Positions 25,266-33,987 of a DNA stretch of 64,000 nt are shown here, one piece after another. The notes under the pieces were generated by a model. The model did no database searches. It was not told the origin of the DNA and saw nothing but the letters and a program-made list of their open reading frames with translations. A program made the position numbers and the translations under genes. Within the stretch, counting starts at the first letter, position 1. Each line of letters starts with the position of its first letter. Source of the stretch: Pseudobacteriovorax antillogorgiicola (lineage in GTDB: Bacteria; Bdellovibrionota_B; Oligoflexia; Oligoflexales; Oligoflexaceae); NCBI RefSeq assembly GCF_900177345.1, contig NZ_FWZT01000008.1:124001-188000 (forward strand). The letters run 5' to 3'.

Positions 25266-28200
25266 ATGATCTCAGTCAGGATTCTGAGTTTCTTTCTGCT
25301 ATTCTATGCAGGAACCAGTCAAGCTGGACTTTTCTACGGTTCTAAAGCTTCCACAGCAATAGATTTAAACGGTGATAGAAAAGCTGATCTCGTTGTCATG
25401 AATGACAATGCTGTAGTTGCAAAGTATAACGACGGCAACAACAATTTTGGAGTGAACATCATGCTCCAAAATTATCCATGGTACGGTAGTAAAGCTAGTA
25501 CTTTCGCGGATTTGAATGGGAATGGGTTCGGCGATACGGTTGTCGTCAACAATGGTGAAGTTGTGGTCCGTTACAATAACGGGCAAGGGGGATTTACCGG
25601 ACCAGCAATTTTGCTAAACTCCCCATTCTACGGCTCCAAGGCAACAACCTTTGGTGATATCAATGGCGATGGCTTTGATGACATCATTGCTGTTAACGAT
25701 TCAGCCACAACAGTAAAGTATAACAACCGTCAGGGAGGCTTCGGTCCACACACAACTATTCTAACAATTCCCTATTATGGCTCTCGGGCAACTCTTTTTG
25801 CCGACATTAATGGTGATAACTTCGACGATTTCGTCGTAGTGAATGAAACTTCAACGGTTGTAAAGTATAACAACCGTCGTGGCGGATTCGGTTCAAATGT
25901 TTTAATACTTGGCTCAAGGTATTATGGGACCAAATCGACAATATTTGCTGATATCAACGGCGATAACTATGATGACTTTGTTGTATTCAACGAATCTGAG
26001 ATCGTTGTTAAATATAACAATAGAGGAGGTGGTTTCGGTGCTAATACAGTGCTGAACGTCTACAGCCCCAGTCTCCCAAATAACCAATCCTCTCTAGAGA
26101 GTACACAGAATGCGCTGAATATCGAGATCTCCGAACTTGAGCGGCAAGCGGCCGAAAAGAATACTCAAATTGCTTCACAGAGGCAAAATATAAATCAGCT
26201 GAACCAGCAGCAGAGTGATTTGGAGAGTCAGCTTTCTCAAGATCGCCAAAGTGTTAAATCTTTGGAAACGCAGCTTGCTACACAAGATCAAACCTCCGAG
26301 GATCTTGCAAAGCAATTAGCCAACTTGGAGTCAGGTAATAAGTCTGCTGAAGAAACTCTATCTCAGCTTCGTGGTAAAGAATCAACTCTTGCCTCTCAGA
26401 CTGAGATATTGGATCTTGAGAAGGTTAGTCTTGCAAAGGAAAAAGCTGTACTTGAAGCCGAGAAACAGCAACTAGGGCTTGATATCGCAGAGGCAAGAAA
26501 ACAAGTAGAGGTTCTGGAAGCTGAACTAAAATCACAGAGTTTGATTAGCGAAAAGCTTGCTAGGCTTCGGTTGGTGATTGACGAATCTACAAGCACTGAA
26601 GATACAATTTCTTTACTGCAAGATAACATCGGCTATCTCCTAACTGAGTCCGGGGATTGCACTGCTTATAGAGTAGCTCCAAAGGTCATTAGAACGGCAG
26701 CACATTGTGTGGATCAACCTGAGGTACTAGAAGAGAAAAAAGGTTATAAATTCTATAATCTTCAAGGAGCCTCTTCAGAGGTAGTCTCTGTCAGCAAGCT
26801 TGTAAGATCACAAGATCTGGTAGAGCTGACTCTTGCTCAAAGCATTACAAACAAACCGACAATGACATTTGCTGATGTTGACCTCACGAAGGATCTAGAT
26901 TTTATTTTCTATGATTCACGCTCAGGGTTTACTCCAACATATCGATGCCAGATTTTCTTTTCGGATCCTAGTAACGGGTACTTTATCCATAATTGCCCTA
27001 GTATAAAAGGTGCTTCAGGAGGAATTCTTCTTCAAGAGAACAAGATAGTTGGGTTTCATGTCGGAAAGATCGTTGCTGGCGATGGCCTCGGTGTCTTCCA
27101 TAATGTTCCAGTAGAAGCAAATTTTGCTGATATTCTTGCAGAAACGGAACTAGAGTGGAGTTGTGATTCAAATTGTGTAAGATCGACATCGTTTCACACT
27201 CCTTGCCCTACTACATTCAAGCCTTTTAGAATGTGTCGTCAGGAGCAGAAAGTTTCTGATCCAGTCTGCGAAACGGCGAAGGCAGCCGACTGTGCTGCAA
27301 GGGAAGCAGAGCGAGCGTTAAAAGCTACAATAGATGGTTTAAAGAGAAACATAGCGAGCTTGTCTGAGAGGAAGAACCAACTTAAGATCAGCGTCGATGG
27401 ACTTAATCGAACTTTGGTTGATCTTAATAAGACTGCTCTTGGAAGAAACGAGTCTATCAAATCTGTGATTTCTGAGATTGACAAGGTCGCGGTTCAGGCG
27501 GATGCTCTTCGAGCAAAGATCACCAGGCAAGCACTTTTTATCGACAAGCAGAAAGAAGCTCTTGCGATTGCTCTAAGAGTTGCCCAGGTTTCAGAAGCCG
27601 ATATAAAAAATGTAACAAATTCAATCGAGAAGCTTGAGTCTGTGAACCTTAAAAAGGTTACTGAAAACGAAGTTACAAGGGCTGCAAATGAGGTTCTCAA
27701 AACCTCAACGGAACAGCTTCATGCTGCATACGTTCAAGTCAGTGATCAAGCTGCAGATCTTGAAAAAAAATCCAAAGACCTTGTTACTCGAAATACTGAA
27801 ACAGTAGCCGACATAATCGATTCAGCCGGAGATCTTGGCTCTGACATCAACCGAGAGCTTGTAAACCTTAAGAACGATATCTCAGTTGAAAACCTATCCA
27901 AGGCTCTCCAGCCTGTGGAAGAACTATTCAATAAAGTTGTCGTGGAAAACTTAGCTAAGGCAGCTGAGTGGTATCTGGAAAGATTTGCAGAAAGCGGTCC
28001 GAAGGGGCCGCGAGTCGCAGATGCGGTTGAACAAATGCGCCAGTTTGCGAGAGTCACACTCTGGGGTAAAGCCCTCATCGTAAGCAACAATAGCGGCTGG
28101 TTAGAACATCAGTTTAATAAAGCTCTCAAACCTCTCCATGGAGACTTTGTCCCACGTGATGGAGAAGCCGACCAGAACATGGTGTGTTCAAGTAATACTG

Positions 28201-29408
28201 GTGCTGGGGTGTGTATCGATCCACAGGTTGTGAATGGAGTATTCGCGGATGCGGGGATGGTGTGTGAGAAGGATCTATATGATGCTGTGAGAACTGGCGA
28301 GCCAGGAGTTCATTGGGTGCAGGTGGAGCCTGGCGAGTATTGCCGCCTCAGGTGGCAACACGTCGGTAATTATTGGAGAAACGGCTTTCGAAGAAACATG
28401 GAGCGCTCCTGGTGCGAAACTTATTGGGGAGCTCAGCGTTTCAATAAAGCAGCTAACAACAAACCCCAAACATTTAGGTGTAAAGATATACGCCCTCAAC
28501 TCAAAGCTTATCGAGACCAAGTCGCTGCGGAGAACGCAAAGATCCGTAGGGAGTTCGAGCCTGAGTTAGCCCCTGTATTCGAGACAATTAAAGAGCTATT
28601 AGGTGATTACAAAGACCCTCAGGACCGCCAAAACGAAGCAAACCTGAAAAAGGATATAGAAAACGAAGAGCAGAAGCAGAAAGATCTACAGGCCAAGCTG
28701 AATAATCTAAGCTCTGTTACTAAGAATCTTTCGATAGTTCTTGCGAAAGAGTCACAGATCTCTGCAGCTGACTTAGAACAAAGCCTAGAAAACTTTTTAA
28801 ATTCCTACAACGATCTTGGCCAAGTTACTGGTTGCGACAAAGAAAAAATGCTTCGAGTCATTGGTCACTATAGTAACTCGAAGTACATGATTTCGCTGTT
28901 AGCAAATGTGAGTACAGCTCTCGAAGCTGAATCCGATAAACTTGCAGTTCTTAGAGAAAAAGTTCTTTCCTGGGGGGCTAGAGCAGAGGCTGTTCGATCA
29001 AGATACAAGGCACATTGCGTCGCTACGAGCTCCGATGCCAAGGAACTGCTAGATCAAGGGAGACTAGGACAATTCGATTTGCTTGCTCTTAAAGAGAATG
29101 TCTCATCAGAGCTTCTTGAGCGGCGTGAGAACTCATCGAGTAGCTATAGCGCCGTAAAAGAAAGAGTGAAACGACTCCTTAATAGGCTTGGTTCATTCTC
29201 TACTCAATTTAGCGAACATGACTTTACCGTTGCAAGGTATGCTATCTTCCAAGTGGCGGACCCATATAACTATAGGTTTGTGAGCGAATCTCCTCCTTTT
29301 ATACATATTTCCGAACCAACTAATTTAGAAGAAGCTGAAAGGGTTTCTCAGCTTTTGGATCGCATGGAGGAAGTCCTCCTACCCTATATTCCTGCGGAGG
29401 GCATGTGA
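25266..29408 (+). CDS. exported FG-GAP repeat / coiled-coil / trypsin-like serine protease fusion
   Basis: A 1380-residue protein with GAGGG about 7 nt before ATG and a signal peptide (MISVRILSFFLLFYAGTSQA). Residues about 21-265 are five repeats of about 45 residues, each starting (F/W/Y)YG(S/T)(K/R) and carrying a DxNxDxxxD calcium-binding loop (for example DINGDGFDD), as in FG-GAP/VCBS beta-propeller proteins. A coiled coil follows (about 270-445). Then comes an S1-like protease domain with the full triad: His480 in RTAAHC, Asp517 in SQDLVEL and Ser584 in GASGG. A second long coiled coil (about 665-870), a Cys/Trp-containing region (about 970-1090) and a third helical stretch end the protein. 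I know no family with this combination. It is followed after 1 nt by the toxin-like gene, so processing or delivery of that protein is a natural guess. Confidence 0.85.
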   Translation: MISVRILSFFLLFYAGTSQAGLFYGSKASTAIDLNGDRKADLVVMNDNAVVAKYNDGNNNFGVNIMLQNYPWYGSKASTFADLNGNGFGDTVVVNNGEVVVRYNNGQGGFTGPAILLNSPFYGSKATTFGDINGDGFDDIIAVNDSATTVKYNNRQGGFGPHTTILTIPYYGSRATLFADINGDNFDDFVVVNETSTVVKYNNRRGGFGSNVLILGSRYYGTKSTIFADINGDNYDDFVVFNESEIVVKYNNRGGGFGANTVLNVYSPSLPNNQSSLESTQNALNIEISELERQAAEKNTQIASQRQNINQLNQQQSDLESQLSQDRQSVKSLETQLATQDQTSEDLAKQLANLESGNKSAEETLSQLRGKESTLASQTEILDLEKVSLAKEKAVLEAEKQQLGLDIAEARKQVEVLEAELKSQSLISEKLARLRLVIDESTSTEDTISLLQDNIGYLLTESGDCTAYRVAPKVIRTAAHCVDQPEVLEEKKGYKFYNLQGASSEVVSVSKLVRSQDLVELTLAQSITNKPTMTFADVDLTKDLDFIFYDSRSGFTPTYRCQIFFSDPSNGYFIHNCPSIKGASGGILLQENKIVGFHVGKIVAGDGLGVFHNVPVEANFADILAETELEWSCDSNCVRSTSFHTPCPTTFKPFRMCRQEQKVSDPVCETAKAADCAAREAERALKATIDGLKRNIASLSERKNQLKISVDGLNRTLVDLNKTALGRNESIKSVISEIDKVAVQADALRAKITRQALFIDKQKEALAIALRVAQVSEADIKNVTNSIEKLESVNLKKVTENEVTRAANEVLKTSTEQLHAAYVQVSDQAADLEKKSKDLVTRNTETVADIIDSAGDLGSDINRELVNLKNDISVENLSKALQPVEELFNKVVVENLAKAAEWYLERFAESGPKGPRVADAVEQMRQFARVTLWGKALIVSNNSGWLEHQFNKALKPLHGDFVPRDGEADQNMVCSSNTGAGVCIDPQVVNGVFADAGMVCEKDLYDAVRTGEPGVHWVQVEPGEYCRLRWQHVGNYWRNGFRRNMERSWCETYWGAQRFNKAANNKPQTFRCKDIRPQLKAYRDQVAAENAKIRREFEPELAPVFETIKELLGDYKDPQDRQNEANLKKDIENEEQKQKDLQAKLNNLSSVTKNLSIVLAKESQISAADLEQSLENFLNSYNDLGQVTGCDKEKMLRVIGHYSNSKYMISLLANVSTALEAESDKLAVLREKVLSWGARAEAVRSRYKAHCVATSSDAKELLDQGRLGQFDLLALKENVSSELLERRENSSSSYSAVKERVKRLLNRLGSFSTQFSEHDFTVARYAIFQVADPYNYRFVSESPPFIHISEPTNLEEAERVSQLLDRMEEVLLPYIPAEGM

Positions 29409-29409
29409 T

Positions 29410-31443
29410 ATGAATATGAACACTATGAATCCAAGATCCTTTGTGATTGCACTCTTATTATCAGTCCTTAGTTTTGCAAGTACTGTAAGGGCTGATGGAT
29501 TTAATGCTTCAAATCCTTTTGCTGTCGAAAATGCCTTCGATCTTAACTATGACGTTATCAACCCATGGAGTGAAAATCGTCTCCCTGGAGAGTTCGTCAG
29601 AAACTATAATCGAGAGCTAGGAAAGCTTTACGACAACCTAGATAAGAGTGGCCCGTTCAAGTACTGTGCTACCGGTGGTTTCGGTTGTAACTATATGAGC
29701 CAAAGCAGCTTCAAGGGGGCATTGAAAGGCCATGAAGCTAGGGCCCAAGAAAGCATCGCTAGCTATCGGAACCGACTAGAGAGCAGGCTGGTAGACTATA
29801 GTACTGATATCACCAATATTCAAAATGGCCGAGATATTGAGGGTCCTCTAACAAAAGCTCTTCTGAGAGGTCGAAAAGTTAGCCCAAACTCGCAGTTACA
29901 GAGTCAGAAGGGTGAAATTATCGATGAGAATCGACACCTCAATAGTGTGCTTACGAACCGTCAAGACTTGTCTAGCGATGCTCAGGCAATATTAGACAGT
30001 GGCGTACTAAAGCCAGAAATACCAGATCCAAATGCAATTGAAGAAGCAGATAACTCTATAGACGACCCTACCAGAGCTATTGACCGCTGGGGTTACAGCT
30101 CAGACTTTGACGCTAATTTCGATCAACTGATGAACAAGGCGCAGTTCCTTGCAAACAATGGCCGACCAGGAGAGGCGAATATCGTTGCTTCTATGGCTGG
30201 TAGATACAAAGACTTTCACAGGGGACAAACTCCTGCAGCCGTAGCGGTATCGCCAGCGGCAGCAAGCCAGTTTCCGTACCTCAAGTCTTTAGATCAAAGC
30301 AGTTTCCAAGGACATGAAGCCGTGAGCATCGGAAATGCCATCAGTGGTCTCGATAATGTAGTCGATGGCGCTAATTTCTATATCGATCTCGCAATGGACC
30401 GATTGTCCTACCTCCAAGAGCAACCCGTAATTGGTCAATACCTAGCGACCGCAGAGTTTATCTGGACGTTCCACTATAGGCTTGCCAATAACCCTGACTT
30501 TGCTCTGTCTATAGGGGAAGGGGTTGGGGGTGTCGTGATTGATGCGGCAACAGGATTTGCGCAGTTTTTAGCACACCCCATCGATTCCAGCATTGCAGTA
30601 TATAACGCAGTAGTGGAGTACGAGAAAACTTGGCATGCAATGAAAGGTTTTGCTGTTAAGGCTTACGACGACCTGTCTACCTGCGATCAGGAGACTGAAG
30701 AGTGCGGGCAGATCATAGGGCGAATCGGAGGCGAAGTAGCCTTTGGGACTCTTACCGCTGGGGTTGGTACGGCTATAAAAAACACAGCGATAGCAGTAAA
30801 AGTAACCAATAAAATCAACTCAACAGTGGGGAAAGTTGCAGGGAAGTTTGCGAGGCGTGGTAAAGCTCTTGACCTTGATGCTGATGATTTAGATACTGTA
30901 TTTCAGACTGGTTATAGTTTGACGCCATGTGAGATGCCTCTGGCCTGTGCTCCAGACTCCGTTGCGAATGCGGATACCCTGCTGAAGTTAGCTGATGATA
31001 TGGGGCTTAAGGGTGCTGATGCTGTTGATGGGGTTAAGAAGTTTGGAGGCTCCGCACGTAAAAGTGGGATTAAACACTCCGACGAACTAACAGAATTCGC
31101 AACTCCTTTGAAATTGCGGCCGAATAGCACAAGAGTTCCAAAGTCGAAGTATGACTGGAATGACATTGTAAACAACGCCAAGTGGGAAAGAAACGAGCTT
31201 AACAAGCATGCATGGGATCGGCACCCAGGACTTGCTAAGGATGGTCCTAACCAGTTACCGAATACGAGACTCTATGATCAAGGAGCTCGCCAAGTAATTC
31301 GCGATGCGGATATTGTAGTTGAAAGAACGAAAGGTGATATCTTATTTATCGATAGTAAGAAGGGTCTAGGAACTTCAGTGCAGAAAAAGCCAGACGGCTC
31401 TTGGAAACTGAATTCCTACCGTATTCAGACACTAGACCCATAA
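29410..31443 (+). CDS. exported polymorphic-toxin-like protein with C-terminal candidate nuclease domain
   Basis: A 677-residue protein starting 1 nt after the protease gene, with GGAGGG about 9 nt upstream; in-frame ATGs at 29416 and 29425 are alternatives. It has a signal peptide (MNPRSFVIALLLSVLSFAS...RA). The body is helical to about residue 340. A Gly-rich hydrophobic pretoxin-type segment follows (about 370-480: GEGVGGVVIDAATGFAQFL, HPIDSSIAVYNAVVEYEKTW, CGQIIGRIGGEVAFGTLTAG), typical of polymorphic toxins just before the toxic tip. The last ~105 residues are compact and charged (NKHAWDRHPGL, ARQVIRDADIVVERTKGD, ILFIDSKKGLGTSV, GSWKLNSYRI). The His-x-x-x-Arg-His helix followed by strands resembles barnase/EndoU/colicin-E5-like (BECR) RNase tips by eye; this is not proven. 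The next gene is the likely immunity gene. Confidence 0.8.
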   Translation: MNMNTMNPRSFVIALLLSVLSFASTVRADGFNASNPFAVENAFDLNYDVINPWSENRLPGEFVRNYNRELGKLYDNLDKSGPFKYCATGGFGCNYMSQSSFKGALKGHEARAQESIASYRNRLESRLVDYSTDITNIQNGRDIEGPLTKALLRGRKVSPNSQLQSQKGEIIDENRHLNSVLTNRQDLSSDAQAILDSGVLKPEIPDPNAIEEADNSIDDPTRAIDRWGYSSDFDANFDQLMNKAQFLANNGRPGEANIVASMAGRYKDFHRGQTPAAVAVSPAAASQFPYLKSLDQSSFQGHEAVSIGNAISGLDNVVDGANFYIDLAMDRLSYLQEQPVIGQYLATAEFIWTFHYRLANNPDFALSIGEGVGGVVIDAATGFAQFLAHPIDSSIAVYNAVVEYEKTWHAMKGFAVKAYDDLSTCDQETEECGQIIGRIGGEVAFGTLTAGVGTAIKNTAIAVKVTNKINSTVGKVAGKFARRGKALDLDADDLDTVFQTGYSLTPCEMPLACAPDSVANADTLLKLADDMGLKGADAVDGVKKFGGSARKSGIKHSDELTEFATPLKLRPNSTRVPKSKYDWNDIVNNAKWERNELNKHAWDRHPGLAKDGPNQLPNTRLYDQGARQVIRDADIVVERTKGDILFIDSKKGLGTSVQKKPDGSWKLNSYRIQTLDP

Positions 31444-31452
31444 GGAATTGAG

Positions 31453-31830
31453 ATGCTAAATTGGAACGAATCAGATTTATTATATTTATTCGAACAAGAA
31501 CCATTTTTTGAGGACGATGATCAATCCTATGAGTACAAGGTGGATTGTTCTGACATCAGCCTTCAATTGAAGGTCATTCCCGATAAGAGTGTCATTGCTG
31601 TTCGAATACTTTCCCTGAGAACAGCTAATTGCATCAGCCAGCAATATTATGTTGTGAAAGGAGAAATTACTCTGACTGAGGACACAACAACTCTAGTTGC
31701 TAGCGACTGTATTCCAGTAGGGGATGATGAGTTCTATTCAGGAAAAATAAACCTTGATTCAGTCAATATTCGCTTTAGGCTTGAAATTTCCATTAAGCCA
31801 GATGTTTTAGTACGAAATTTCTTGTGCTAA
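31453..31830 (+). CDS. candidate cytoplasmic immunity protein for the upstream toxin
   Basis: A 125-residue acidic protein (N-terminus MLNWNESDLLYLFEQEPFF then EDDDQSYEY), starting 9 nt after the toxin stop with AAGGA about 8 nt upstream. It lacks a signal peptide, unlike both upstream genes. It appears beta-rich, with alternating strands such as ISLQLKVIPDKSVIAVRIL. A small acidic protein without export signal immediately 3' of a toxin with a basic tip is the classic immunity arrangement. I recognise no family. Confidence 0.7.
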   Translation: MLNWNESDLLYLFEQEPFFEDDDQSYEYKVDCSDISLQLKVIPDKSVIAVRILSLRTANCISQQYYVVKGEITLTEDTTTLVASDCIPVGDDEFYSGKINLDSVNIRFRLEISIKPDVLVRNFLC

Positions 31831-32036
31831 TAAAGAGAAAAAAATATCTTTGACGTGGCCAAACCAGATGCACTAAAGCTGTTATCAGGTTTGTCAAACT
31901 CAAGAGCAGCCCACACGGGCAAAACCTCAACATCAATAGCCTCAAGCAGCTCAAGCAACTCTTTCCCTCCAAGGTGACGAAGCTTGTGATCGTCAACGAT
32001 CTTGTTCGCCAATGCCATAATGTAAAAAAAGTTCAT
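31827..32036 (-). CDS. small hypothetical protein (69 aa), antisense to the toxin locus
   Basis: ATG at 32036 has a near-perfect GGAGG 5 nt upstream, which is why it is listed despite its size. The product (MNFFYIMALANKIVDDHKLR, then HLGGKELLELLEAIDVEVLP) is probably helical and cytoplasmic. It converges on the immunity gene and the two stop codons overlap by 4 nt. A longer in-frame extension to 32120 lacks a ribosome site. No family recognised; it could also be the truncated start of a larger former gene. Confidence 0.5.
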   Translation of the reverse strand: MNFFYIMALANKIVDDHKLRHLGGKELLELLEAIDVEVLPVWAALEFDKPDNSFSASGLATSKIFFSLY

Positions 32037-32147
32037 AGTACCTCCAGGTCGAGGCTTAGGTTTAGAAATGAGTCTTGGGGAGAAATGGTGAGGCGCTAGG
32101 CTAGGTGTCCTGGTAGCCAACGCCTTAGAAGCCCCTGCAAAAAAATT

Positions 32148-32489
32148 AGAGCAGAAAAAACTACTATTGGCATCGAGAAAGAGTATGTAGCTGAGTCCCT
32201 AGAGCAGCCAGCTTCCGATGGCAGATTTAGAACTGATATTTCCCCTGAAGAGGTTAGAACCGACCTTGATTTCAACCTTAGAGAAACCATTGGCCCTAAC
32301 TACGATCGAGACCTAACTACAATCGATTGTGACAATGAAGTTTGCACTGTAGAGATGAAGTATACCAAAGATAAGAATACCAGTACTTTCAATATGCCAA
32401 TTTACGAATCTCTCCAACACCTTGGAAAGTTAAAAATATCATGGGACGACCAGGATGGTCTTTACAAGATTGAAATTGCAAGGAGGTAA
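32148..32489 (+). pseudogene. start-less remnant of a small (probably exported) protein
   Basis: A frame of 113 codons with protein-like composition (GIEKEYVAESLEQPASDGRF, CDNEVCTVEMKYTKDKNTST, SWDDQDGLYKIEIARR) has no ATG, GTG or TTG before the Met of VEMKYTK, and an in-frame stop lies at 32097. A hydrophobic stretch in another frame just upstream (VLVANALEAPAKK, about 32107-32145) may be its lost N-terminus, displaced near A-runs at 32139-32145 and 32155-32160. Its last codons contain the AGGAGG that serves the next gene, so it was once part of that operon. A decayed toxin or immunity cassette is plausible. Confidence 0.5.
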
Positions 32490-32493
32490 TACC

Positions 32494-32739
32494 GTGAAGC
32501 GTATCTTGCTTACAGTACTCTTTATGGCTTCTAGTGTTCTGTTAGCGGACATCGTTGTGAAGCCTGATGGAAGTTGTTCGTATTCGGGGCAGTGCACAGT
32601 TGAGATTGTGCCCAGGAGGAATAACAATTTGTCAAGGAGGTACTTGTATCATGCTACCCAAGAAAAAGGTCGATCCCTTCTAGAAGGCCGGGTTTCACCA
32701 ATCTATCCGCGGCCCGTCGGGGGCTTCCACTCGTTCTGA
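32494..32739 (+). CDS. small exported protein with a C-terminal ADP-ribosyltransferase-like stretch, possibly truncated
   Basis: GTG at 32494 lies 7 nt after a perfect AGGAGG and begins a clear signal peptide (MKRILLTVLFMASSVLLA). The mature part has a CSYSGQC cysteine pair. It ends RRYLYHATQEKGRSLLEGRV and then PIYPRPVGGFHSF. The 'YH-x-T....ll..G....' pattern resembles the first strand-helix of HYD1/PARP-like ART domains, where a glycine-rich 'G.GxY' follows; here the frame stops right there. So this may be a truncated ART toxin, or simply a small periplasmic protein of unknown function. Confidence 0.6.
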   Translation: MKRILLTVLFMASSVLLADIVVKPDGSCSYSGQCTVEIVPRRNNNLSRRYLYHATQEKGRSLLEGRVSPIYPRPVGGFHSF

Positions 32740-32919
32740 TCCATCATCAAGAAATCTCAAACAGCTCCTCTCTAGCTACTTCTGTACCCGATAAGCTATA
32801 GATGAGACCAAGATCGGTAGCGGAAATCCTTCTAGAACTATAAGATAAGATTCCTATCCAGTTCTGATTGCTGGGCCAAATAGCAGAGATATAGTTTACT
32901 CAACACACTATGGCTCTTT

Positions 32920-33126
32920 ATGGCCTATCTAGGTGAACTTGAGGAACAAGATTTTCATCAACTTGCCCTTGAGCGAGGGTCTCTGGCTCGCGATGTTTTT
33001 CTTGAAGCTGTAGTTTTGTGTTACCGAGATTATTGGAACGAAAACGATCAAAAATTCGGATTTTGTCTTCAGTCCTTTCAATGCACGAGCTGTGACAACT
33101 TGTTTGGAGTTCCAGATTTTGACTAA
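32920..33126 (+). CDS. doubtful small ORF (68 aa)
   Basis: The frame has reasonable composition (MAYLGELEEQDFHQLALERG, with a CTSC pair near the end) but no ribosome site before ATG 32920. The frame is open upstream to 32884, so it may be the tail of a broken gene rather than a complete one. The 180 nt before it (32740-32919) show no gene. It converges on the exonuclease at 33177. Confidence 0.25.
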   Translation: MAYLGELEEQDFHQLALERGSLARDVFLEAVVLCYRDYWNENDQKFGFCLQSFQCTSCDNLFGVPDFD

Positions 33127-33176
33127 CTGCTCCCCAAAATAGAACGCCGAATCCAAGCCCCTAGATGTTTGGGCAA

Positions 33177-33863
33177 TCAACTTTCCCGTAGCTCCTCGAT
33201 CAGGCGCTTTAGTTCGTCGCGCTCTTGGCGAATGGCAGATACTCGCTTGACCAATTCTAAGTAGACGTGTCCCATGTCGATGGCATCTTGCAAGGCGGTG
33301 TGAGCGACATCATCCTTACCAAGTAAGTGTGCCACGAGTTTCTTGGGTGAGCGTGTTTCGATGATTCCCAGCTGGGCATGAAGCACGAAGTTAGCATTCG
33401 ATGTAATATCGATCATTTGATGGGTGAATAGCTCTTCGACCCATGGGTCACCGAAAACCTCTCCAATCAATCGCCGGTCCAAACCGCCCGTACTTTTCGA
33501 AAGGATCACTGCCTTGGGGCGCAGATTTTTGTCATTTGAATCAATTTTGAACTCATCCAAGTAGCGAATTATCTTGTCTTTAGCTTCGTCAACACCGATG
33601 CCCTCTTTATGAGCTTTTTTAGCGACCTGCATCAGGTTTTGGTTGCCAAGGACAAAGTCTGAAATCTTGCCTTGGGCTTTCATTTCGTCCACAGAAGGGC
33701 ACTTGAGATAAACATGAAATGGCTTTTGAATCAGACTCATCGATTTTAGGCTCATTGGAATCATGGCGAATTCCAAGAGATAGGGCTGCCCGACCTCCGC
33801 ATGGAGCCCTGAGCTTTCGAGATCGAAGCTGAAAATAATTTCCGATGGGTACAACTTTGCCAT
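33177..33863 (-). CDS. DEDD-type 3'-5' exonuclease
   Basis: A 228-residue protein of the DnaQ/oligoribonuclease superfamily. Exo I motif: FSFDLESSGL near the N-terminus, with metal-binding Asp and Glu. A middle Exo II region is less clear, near 'VILSKSTGGLDRRLIG', where the aspartate follows a Gly-Gly. Exo III: DVAHTALQDAIDMG, with the His and Asp of the DEDDh class. A C-terminal coiled-coil tail (VSAIRQERDELKRLIEELRE) may mediate oligomerisation. It should degrade 3' ends of DNA or RNA. SD GAGGCG lies about 4 nt before ATG 33863. The unusual Exo II spacing makes activity likely but not certain. Confidence 0.82.
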   Translation of the reverse strand: MAKLYPSEIIFSFDLESSGLHAEVGQPYLLEFAMIPMSLKSMSLIQKPFHVYLKCPSVDEMKAQGKISDFVLGNQNLMQVAKKAHKEGIGVDEAKDKIIRYLDEFKIDSNDKNLRPKAVILSKSTGGLDRRLIGEVFGDPWVEELFTHQMIDITSNANFVLHAQLGIIETRSPKKLVAHLLGKDDVAHTALQDAIDMGHVYLELVKRVSAIRQERDELKRLIEELRES

Positions 33864-33987
33864 AACGCCTCTTCCGTTCTATTCTGGATCGGTAGAGAAT
33901 CATTGAACTTTAACCTTTCGCAGCTTGACCTTTTGCGGGTGTCATGTCACCGAGTAAGCTGGAGTGATAAGCTCCTAAAAATACATA

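Noticed and set aside
25266-32739. Mobile-element origin of the toxin-like region
   Set aside because: Base composition seems more AT-rich than the neighbours and codon choice differs somewhat, but no integrase, transposase, tRNA or flanking direct repeat was found, so transfer is not claimed.
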